From: Brachycybe producta
Lineage: Eukaryota; Arthropoda; Diplopoda; Playtdesmida; Andrognathidae
Reading direction: 5' to 3'
DNA: 64,000 bases
Assembly: GCA_036925085.1 (NCBI GenBank)
Contig: JAUPFP010000041.1
Span: forward strand, 70,001-134,000
A model generated the notes under the pieces. It saw only the letters and a program-made list of their open reading frames with translations, was not told the DNA's origin and did no database searches. Below, piece after piece: positions 55,700 to 64,000 of the stretch. Position 1 is the stretch's first letter, and each line of letters starts with the position of its first letter. The position numbers and the translations under genes were made by a program.

Positions 55700-56740
55700 T
55701 ACATGGTGTGTACGGTAGTGCTGATGTAATGCCGAATTAAAAAAAAAGACAAATAGTGTGGCGTACCTTCCACTATAACCTCCCAATATTTATGAGGAAG
55801 GGGCACAGATTAACCTATTACAAATGTGGCCAGAATGATGTGGCCAAACCTGCCTTTCCAACACTGCCTATCTAAAATACATATGCTCAGAAATGGTATA
55901 AAACAGAACTTTATTCATCAGTGAAGCTAGTTGTACATTTATAAATAACAAGTCCACTGAAACACGACAGCTGTTGCCAGTTCGCATCTTAGCTTGAAGG
56001 AGATGCTCAGTGTCAACCACAGACGAGTGACCACAGCAGCCTTTGCAAGCTAAGATGTTCCAAAATCAAGAAGTCAACAAGAACAAGTGTCAGGTTGGAC
56101 ATGCCTTTATATACACTTTTGCCTCAAATATTAGTTGGTCACGTGACAACACAAACTCTAGAACATTCTGAAATGGAAAAGTAAAAAAATGGCCACACTG
56201 CAGCAGCGTGACCATGAAGAAATGTAGAAAGACATAGGGATATCATCCTATGTCCCTATTCCTAAGAAACTCGAAAAGTGCCAAGAATGCCAATCGAGTG
56301 ATATATGGGCCGATATAACTATGGGAGATATAGGGGGCGCTGACATAGTTAAAATAAATATCGTTTGCGAAAAAATGTTTTTAAAAATATTTCCAGTGAC
56401 ATAAAATATACAAGGTACATGATTAAGAAAATGAAATTAATCTACTTTCATAACTTGCTGTAAATCCGATTAAACTTCCACAACAGGCGAAAAAGACCGA
56501 TCCAAATACACGACTAGCAAACTTTTTCCGTTGGATCGTTATCTTTTTTTTTAACACTGAGAAAAGGAGAAAAGGCCATGATAGCAACCACAACCGGCGA
56601 ACTGGTTTCTTCATTATTCTGTTGTCATTATCTGTTCACTGCGATTGTGGCCTTTTGTCATTTTCTGATAGCTTAAGTGGAATACTACAAATTATGAAAG
56701 TAGTTTAATGTTTCTCTAATCATAAAATATCTTTTATTGT
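55700..56740. other. No gene seen; contains repeat remnant
   Basis: Includes a copy (about 56470-56600) of the repeat at 34690-34830 and a short hairpin GACATAGG/CCTATGTC near 56230-56255. Confidence 0.45.
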
Positions 56741-56746
56741 ATTTAA

Positions 56747-57301
56747 AGCGTGGTTTACACAGTGCTACTTTTGACGCTAGTTGCTGGCTTCTTTTGTCGC
56801 TCACCCAGAGCGACCTGCACGGAGCGACCCGCAGGCCACACTGCTACATGGTGCGGCCTTCTCGAGCATGTGTATTAGCTCATATCAGCCAGTTAGATGC
56901 ACAGGTAGTTAGAAATAGGTAAAAACCTCAGTTGGTTCCGCCCTTGTTATGACGACTGGCAACTTCTAATTGGCTGGTTATGTAGTCTGACGTTGAAAAG
57001 GGCGGAGTATGTGACGTCAGACTTCATAACCAGCTAATTAGAAGTTGCCAGTCGTCATAACAAGGGCGGAGCCAACTGAAGTTTTCATCTATTTCTAACT
57101 GCCTGTGTTAGATGTTCGAAGCGAGCGTTAAAGTTGGACATGCTCAACTTTGACGCGGCCACCACGTGATTACACGAAATCAAAATTTTAGATGCTAGCG
57201 AATAAAAAGAGCAGCTTCTTTAGACGTTTTTACAGGACAATTTGCTGGCGTCAAAAGAAGCCAGCAACTAGCAATAAAAATAGCAACATGTAAACCACGC
57301 T
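56747..57301. mobile_element. Harbinger-type MITE, AGCGTGGTTTACA ends, carrying a nested element
   Basis: Perfect 13-base ends AGCGTGGTTTACA extend with mismatches to about 50 bp through CTAGTTGCTGGCTTCTTTTG. TAA flanks it at 56744-56746 and 57302-57304. The interior is interrupted by the foldback at 56900-57107. Confidence 0.82.
56900..57107. mobile_element. Nested foldback MITE, CACAGG ends
   Basis: Arms of about 90 bp mirror each other almost perfectly: CACAGGTAGTTAGAAATAG, GTTGGTTCCGCCCTTGTTAT, GACTGGCAACTTCTAATTGG. A direct repeat TTAGATG flanks both sides (56893-56899 and 57108-57114). Half of the same sequence is found at 1505-1573. Confidence 0.85.
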
Positions 57302-57309
57302 TAAGATGT

Positions 57310-57798
57310 TAAGAAGATTTAACGAAGCAAGCGCTCCAACTCATGTTCGCCACTAACAGAGTCTCTTAAAGACGAGCCCATTTTTGCCCCACCCTTCACC
57401 CGTAACTGAGCATCCAGTATGTATACCCACTGCAAAATTTTAGACTACACCAACTGTCTTAATTATATATGAAACTCAAAAAACACAGAAACACATAAAA
57501 TCATGTTAGTTGAAATGAAATGCCAAAACAAAGAATTGAGAAATAAAGCGTCTTCGTAGACCTTTCCCTTTCCTAACTTATGGCATGTTTTATTCAAAAG
57601 CTTTAACAAAAAAAGCCCTGCAAACAACAACACCAAAGCCGTCAGCCCAAACAGATTTCAATTAAAGATAACACGTTTTTGTACAATGATTCCTTCTAAG
57701 TTTGAAGTTATACCCTTTTTCTTTTTACAAAAAAAAAACCTCCAACTGTTGTCATTGTCAAATCTCAATACACCAAAAAAACTCATTGTATATACAAG
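57310..57798. other. No gene seen
   Basis: AT-rich DNA with long A runs. Confidence 0.5.
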
Positions 57799-57990
57799 GT
57801 GACCACAAAAATTCAAGAAAAAGGAAAGATACCATATGAGTTACAAAATTCTCAATCCATTTTTTTACTAATTGAATTGCTAAAGAAATACAATACTGGA
57901 CGTTTCGAACAGAGATTGCGTGAATTGAGAAACTGGAGAAACACTGTACAGGAGACCGGGGCTAGTTGGCACACTTTTCAGTCTGCATTT
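57799..57990 (+). CDS. Candidate exon fragment, unknown
   Basis: A weak acceptor (TATATACAAG) is followed by an open frame whose first 60 codons look protein-like: KIQEKGKIPYELQNSQ, later LLKKYNTGRFEQRLRELRN. The frame then runs into T-rich sequence. No domain recognised. It may be coincidence. Confidence 0.25.
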
Positions 57991-57999
57991 TTCTTCACA

Positions 58000-58696
58000 A
58001 TTTTTTTTTTGGGGAGAAGCAAATACGAAACTGGAACGAATATACATTTCGTTTTATCCGTTCTCGAATTAAACCAATGTATTATTCTTAATCTTTTTGT
58101 ATAACTATTTATTATGGAGAAAATTCGGCCAACACATCAATAGTTTTAAACTTTTTTTTTTCTTCTGAAAAATCTAATTTAAAAGTTTGTCACGTATGTT
58201 TCACAATGAAACCTTTTTTCTAAGGATCATCTCTAGATGAAAAAAAATGGCTGAAAAACAACAATAACAAAATAAATTAACCTTTTTTCTGTCGTTTGTT
58301 TTGAAAAATAGAAATAAAATATATGGAAAGAACAAAAAAAATTCGCGAATTTTTAGTTTTTTTTTCTCCCATTATTCCAGGTAAATACTAAAATATAGGG
58401 GCAATAGCCCACCATGCCCGTATGATACCACTGGTAAAACGTTTGCCTGAACTGTAGAAGGAAATCTACTTGTTTCAGAAATTCGACTGATGTGACTTGT
58501 CACTTGTGACAGTGACCCTCCCATGTTGCACTTTTTAGATTTCGACTTTCGGTCAGTTTAACTTAATTTACGAGTTGACCGATTATAAATGACGTGTATC
58601 AAGTCAGAAACCACACAAAAAAAAATTGCAAAACAGAAAAAAAAGGGAAAAAATGAAGCAAATTGAAAATGAAAATGAAATGGAGGAGGGGAATCA

Positions 58697-58751
<55 letters not shown>

Positions 58752-59165
58752 TTGCAAACGTCAAGAAAGTTGAACAACGTGCATATAAATTATTATAGAA
58801 CTGGGAAAAGGAGGAGGAGAGGTCAGTCAGTGTTGCTATTTACGATGGCGATTCGTAAGCAATAAACGTCCGTTTGGTGACACTTATCAATTGTTTTTCG
58901 ACCATTAAACACAGCCTGCATGCAACGATAAAACCTTATTTTTCTCTCCATTTACTTTTCATCCGGCTAAATGTATCATACAAATATGTTCACATCTAGT
59001 GTGACAAACTATCGCGTCCGATTCCATTTCAACAGATTCCATCTTGAACGATTACCCGAGCTAGAGGTGGAGGTGGTGTGTTCCATCTGAGGCGATCCCG
59101 AGGGTTGGAGGTAGAGGTTAGTAATGCTTCTAAGTAGTGTGCTGGCAGTGAAGGATGATAATTGA
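58000..59165. other. No gene seen; long (GA)n microsatellite at 58699-58748
   Basis: The GA repeat covers about 50 bases. Flanking sequence is AT-rich and non-coding. Confidence 0.6.
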
Positions 59166-59168
59166 GGA

Positions 59169-59503
59169 TGGGTTTTCACGAAACTAGTTAACTAGGACCA
59201 AGCACACTCAAACTAGCCACGCTCGTCACAGCAACTCGAAACGAGGGTTTGCACGTGTTGTTACTCGGACCATTAGCCGATCTCGTGTTAAACGGTATCG
59301 GGCATTGTTGCGGATATGTTAATAATGAAGTTTTTACTGTTCCGCCGCCATTTTTGAATGCTACTTGTAGCCGAGCACGGTCCAACTCCACTCGGTTAGA
59401 ATGACGCCGCCAGAATGGGCTCGGATCACATGTTTACACAATACAAGTAGTGACAGAGAGATTAAGAGCACCCAAGCGAGCGTACTCGTATCGTGAAAAC
59501 GCA
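59169..59503. mobile_element. Inverted-repeat element, GGTTTTCACGA ends
   Basis: GGTTTTCACGAAACTAG at the left and the inverse of the right GCGTTTTCACGATACGAG are similar. The interior is rich in CTCG, CGAGC and ACTCG words. Boundaries approximate. Confidence 0.5.
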
Positions 59504-59683
59504 ACTTTAGTCTCTGGTGCAAAGCCCCAGTACACTTGGTCCTAATCTATTCCCAAACCTCTATTCAGCCAAACACAGTTTAACACACACACAAATATGT
59601 TTCAAGTGGTGTTGCACAACACATCACTACAAGTTGTTGAGCACTGTGATCCCACTTTTAGAGCTAGAAAAAAATAAAGACAG

Positions 59684-59888
59684 ACTAATCATAGGTCACT
59701 AGGTGACCTACACTGTTAGATATGAACTGCCGGTCACTCAGTGACCTAAACCGTTTCACATTCTGGTGGGAATGCGCCCACCTGACCCCCTCCAACAAGC
59801 TTAATTTAACATAACCCCACCTAGTCACTGATATAAAAAAAAGTTCTAAAGTTCTGAAGTGTATGTCACCTAGTGATCTACGATTAGT
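59684..59888 (+). mobile_element. GGTCACT..GTGACC element, copy 3
   Basis: ACTAATCATAGGTCACTAGG at the left and CTACGATTAGT at the right. It contains GGTCACTAGGTGACC and GGTCACTCAGTGACC palindromes. Collinear with 31836-32073 in the same orientation. Confidence 0.78.
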
Positions 59889-59889
59889 C

Positions 59890-62477
59890 TGTTTCGATGA
59901 AATACTCTTGAAAGATACATTTCAACTATTTTTATATTCCCAATTTAGTACTAAAAGCTAGTTAAGTTTCTTAAGACACTAAAACACAACACAAACGACA
60001 ATGTTAATAAGGTATGATCGAAAATTTACCGTGCTAATTGGAATTTCGTCACGTAATTGTAATTAGTAAATAGCAATTAGTAATTAGGAACGTATTCTGA
60101 ATAGCAACTATAAGCAAGGCGTGTTCATCACATTAATTGTCATAATGACTGTAGTTGTTTTCGATTTCAAAACACGAAGACGACTTTAAGTAAGGCAGGA
60201 GAATAGAAAGAAAAAAAAACCTAATTAACTAAGAAACTTTTTCGTCTTTGGTATAAAACTTTTAGTGACTAAAAAAAAAAATTTTTTACATATTGTATTT
60301 AAGTTGATAAAACAATACATAATTTGAATTCTTTTCATGTCCTCGGGAGCTAGGAAGGACCGAGTTTTCGAAAATGATGCGCTTTGTCATCAGATACATA
60401 AACATAATTACACGTTTCCATTTTATATATTTCCTCCTATATATTTATTTATACACGAACTGCATTGTTTAAATATGGAAGTTTGGTTTATACTCTCTCC
60501 ATTGCCATATCATCAAGGGCGATCAATTTAAATATGTACATACAAAATCCACTTCAGCAGCTCCTTTTTCATCAATTTTGCATAATTATTATTTTACTTA
60601 CAGATACATGCAATCATTGTATGCATCCACATTTTTCGTGTACATGAAGATACTCAACAAAGTTAAGTTAAAGTGGAATTACATGCGCGCTTTAGAATTT
60701 CCACATTGGAACTGGGTGTACTGCGGACAACAGTGGATATAAAACAGAATTTTTTTTAAATAACTAAAAATCGGATTTATTTAATTTTAATCGGATTTTA
60801 TTAAAAATTTAAATCAGGTTTTTTTTTTATTTAAATCAGAATTTTATTTTTATTTGTTTAAAATTTTATAAAATCGCTCTTTTAAAAACTGAAAATCCAT
60901 TCATGACAAAGTGTTCCATATCTGTTTATTTAATGCACCTGTCAACCAAATTATTCTAAGAAATTCATTTCATAAAAGAAAAAGAAAAAATTCATATTTA
61001 ACAAAAAAAAAAAAAAATAAGAAAAATACTGAAAAAAAAATCAAAACGTAATTTAAATCATTTGATTTTTATGGCGTTGCGAATTTATTTTATTTAAATC
61101 GATCTATTCTATTTCGAAATTCGGTTAACACGAAAAAAATCTTCCTGTTCCTTCAATGTCGTGCCAAGCGGGTTTTACTCTAATTAAAAATAAATGTACC
61201 TAAAAGAAAATCCTCTAGTTTGTAAACCACTTTTAATTTATTTATATTTTATGCTATCAACCGGTTTTTAATTCTATTGATTTTCTTAATTTGTTTCTTT
61301 CTTAAATGGCCATTTATAAATATGTCTATACACCCATCTCTGTACGCAAACATAATTATGTATTTGCACACGTGCAAATAGATGCGCGTGCATTTCCACC
61401 AATACAAACCAGGCCTGTCTTCGTTAACATCCTTCATCATCTGATATCATCATCATCATTATCACCATCCAGATTGAATAGGATAAAAAAAAAATCGTTC
61501 AAAATTGGTACTCACCTAAAACAAATAGAAAGAAAACAAAACTAGTTATAAAAATATTTTTACTAAGATTAGAAATAATTATATTTAAAATTGTAATCTA
61601 ACAAACGACATGACCACTGGGCCCATTGCTTGTCATAACTCATAACCATTGCAATTATACTGTATTTACTTATTATAAAACTTTACATAACCTAATCTAT
61701 ATGTTAATGAATTGGTTTCTCAATTATTTAGTTAAATCATTCAACGAACAATTGAATCTTTAATTGAATGTTTTTTTTTCAGTGGCTCACAAATGAACCG
61801 TAAAGGCAAAACTTTTTTGAAAAATATAAAGCGCATATTATCATATAGACTAACCGTAATCTGACGTGGCTAAAACAATTTATACGCCACGCCAGTGGCG
61901 TGGTTTTAACCATTGTGTTAACCACTTGGTTTTTTAAAATAAATCTTTGGTTTTAACCAAAGACAACTATTTTTATTTTTATTTTTTTGTAAATTGTACT
62001 GAATCTATTGGTATTTAATATGCAAACAACTAGTAGACTTAACTCCCACAATATGCTTTAATACATTATTCAGACAATGTGGGTTAATGGAATTATTAGT
62101 TTAATTACTTTAATAATATTAATATTACATTAGTGTTTGATGTTTGAATAAAAAATAAAAAATATACACAATATGCAAAATGCAAAAATATACACTTCCC
62201 AATGTGGCAGTTTCTTATAGTCAGTGTAGGAATTTCTTTTATAAATAAAAACCATATTTTATGGTTTAAACCAAAAAAAACCGGGTTAATTTGTTTTTTT
62301 CCCCTCAAACTAAAAAAAAAACAAGCCACCCTGCTCACAATCATTAGAAGCAACAAAAGAAAATGTAAAATCAAAATAACTTGGTGTTTACGAAATTCTG
62401 TATCATTTTTTTTTTTACGGAAAACAATATTCCATCCACAAAAAAATACCAGATCTTAAAGCATAGATTAAAACCCA
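59890..62477. other. No supported gene; AT-rich with short palindromes
   Basis: Includes a region (60730-61100) full of AAATCRGATTT words, and 61887-61962 with the palindromes CCACGCCAGTGGCGTGG and CTTTGGTTTTAACCAAAG. Open frames here (for example 60337-60531, 61306-61545) lack convincing coding character. Confidence 0.45.
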
Positions 62478-62481
62478 TTAA

Positions 62482-63269
62482 GAGCCTACAGTGAAAAAAA
62501 AACTTACAAAAATCTTCGCATGTAGGCGCTTCTGTAGCTGTGACGTCAACATGTGGCAAAAAAAATCAATTTTGATACACTTTTGTCCGCCATTTTCTTT
62601 CTTATCGATGGATAAAAGTGGGTATATTTTAATAACGACTCTTTTTTGGGTAAATATGCACTACTGAAAAAAGGAAGAGCAACTTTTGATCTACAATGGT
62701 GAGTAATTTGAGTCGTATACAATTAGTGGTCAAATTTTAGGGTATCATGAAACTTATGGTTAGTGGGAAATTTAGATCCTATAAAATGTATAAACGGAGG
62801 AGCGTTTGTCGCCTATGGGATTTAACATGAGCTAAAAAAATACGAGATTTTAAAATGAAATTAAAAATAGAAAAACTAATTATAAATTTGTACCAATGTA
62901 TCACTAGATGAGCAATATTGTTATGTACATAACATTTGTGTGAACCATGTATTTTTAAATAGGAATTTAACATGGGCTAAAAATACGAGATTTAAAGCGA
63001 AATTAAAAATAGAAAAACTAATTATAAATTTGTACCAACGTATCACTAGATGAGCAATATTGTTATGTACATATTGCAATTTGAATTTTGAAAATAACAA
63101 TTTTCGTTGCAGAAAACAAAACATTTGCCTGAACCATGTATTTTTAAAATAGGAATTTCTCTTTCTCATTGGTTCCAATGGCTTAACTGTGGGGCGCCAC
63201 TAAACGGCGAAAAGTGGAACTATAATTGTCATCTGCTAATATTCAAAATGGCGTCACACATATAGGCTC
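62482..63269 (-). mobile_element. TTAA-flanked inverted-repeat element, copy 2 (inverted)
   Basis: GAGCCTA and TAGGCTC ends are flanked by TTAA (62478-62481 and 63270-63273). It is the inverse of 33082-33719 but about 150 bp longer, because an internal segment of about 146 bp (around 62815-62960) is tandemly repeated. No coding capacity. Confidence 0.85.
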
Positions 63270-63274
63270 TTAAG

Positions 63275-64000
63275 GATTAAACTCAATTAAAAGAAAGAGA
63301 ACACATTCAACACAAGAAAGAAAGAGTTGGATTCTTTCTCTTTCAAATTGAATTACTTGAGTCTTTTTTTCTTCTTCCGAGAACAGCAAAGTTTACTTAA
63401 GCCGATGTAATACAAGATTTGATGAAAATGTTCAAGAGATTTTTTTTCTAAAGGAAACCGTTAATGCTGTCTATATTCAAAGATTGGAAAGCCAACAGAT
63501 TTGGAATCAGAAAAAACGATTCTACAATAGAGAGTTAGCGAAATTTCGTACGAAATTTATATATTTAAAATTAAGTGATTTCGTTTTCGTTTCAATTTCG
63601 TAATTTTAGTTAGCGAAGCAACCCTAAAAAGTAAACGAAATCATTCACCTTTTACGGCGATTTGTGTGGTCATTTTTGACTAATTAATCGCCCCTAAACG
63701 TAGATTTTTTAATTTTTATTGTTCTTTGCACTTAATATTCTAGCTTTAATGGGAAATCTTTCACGTAGGGTTGGTTATTCTTTTTAAAACGACGTCGTTT
63801 TCCATCGAAGCGGTGGATAAATGGCGTCGTTTTCAAGTTTCTCAAACGGTGTTAAACCGCTTCTGCGCACGCGCGTTTATTTCGTTTCTACGAATAAATA
63901 CGAAACGAAACATCTTTTTCTCGTAGTAAACTTTTGAGCAAAAAATGGGACGTTGTTAAATTGCTGCTAGTTAAATTACTTTTAAAGTAGTTTAAAGACC
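63275..64000. other. No gene seen; probable hAT-type MITE pieces
   Basis: GTTAGCGAAGCAACCCTA near 63610 and GTAGGGTTGGTTATTC near 63766 look like terminal sequences of small elements, the second probably continuing beyond the window. AATTTCGTACGAAATT near 63541 is a perfect palindrome. Confidence 0.4.

Noticed and set aside
58626-58865. Open frame through a run of RE repeats
   Set aside because: It is the translation of a GA microsatellite.

Overview
The window is AT-rich eukaryotic DNA, dominated by non-coding and repetitive sequence. The evidence for a eukaryote is: spliced genes with GT..AG introns, AATAAA poly(A) signals, a tRNA-derived SINE, CR1/L2-like non-LTR retrotransposon 3' ends, hAT-, TTAA- and PIF/Harbinger-type DNA transposons, and many microsatellites and homopolymer tracts. 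The abundance of short inverted-repeat elements and the MADF-BESS partner gene of the transposon suggest an invertebrate animal. The sequence does not allow a closer identification. No host gene can be followed from end to end. There are only isolated candidate exons, so much of the window is probably intergenic or intronic.

The clearest genetic unit is a complete PIF/Harbinger transposon at 17837-21940. It has 26-bp perfect terminal inverted repeats and a TTA target duplication. It carries two convergent spliced genes: a three-exon DDE transposase (about 420 aa, catalytic D172, D263, E299) and a five-exon MADF-BESS DNA-binding protein (about 275 aa). Both reading frames stay open when spliced at consensus sites, so this may be a recently active autonomous element. 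The first introns of both genes carry copies of one repeat family. A short derivative with related ends lies at 8264-8457.

Layout. 1-8250: TA microsatellite, a three-deep nest of inverted-repeat elements (656-1930), two copies of an AGCCTYG-ended element (3492-3877, 6193-6565), a foldback and two adjacent hairpins. 8250-17836: a short Harbinger derivative, two copies of a TACCTAG element, then mostly featureless AT-rich DNA followed by a cluster of small elements leading up to the Harbinger. 21940-31150: more inverted-repeat elements, a decayed coding relic (28397-28618) and a frameshifted non-LTR 3' end. 31150-41850: composite hAT-like repeats, a frameshifted signal-peptide exon (32512-32776), a TTAA element, a SINE, a candidate first exon (34852-34916), tandem foldbacks, and a candidate terminal exon on the minus strand (37287-37527). 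41850-64000: further dispersed repeats, a small cysteine-rich secreted peptide exon (49877-50103) related to the one at 32512, a 27-bp minisatellite, a perfect palindrome with 59-bp arms, two hAT-type elements, a nested Harbinger-type element (56747-57301) and a second TTAA element (62482-63269).

How the genes work together: by family knowledge the transposase cuts and joins, while the MADF-BESS protein is expected to recognise the repeated subterminal AGCAAC motifs near both ends. Many TTA/TAA-flanked elements in the window may be or may have been mobilised by this or related Harbinger machinery. The two secreted-peptide exons look like paralogues, one intact and one broken.
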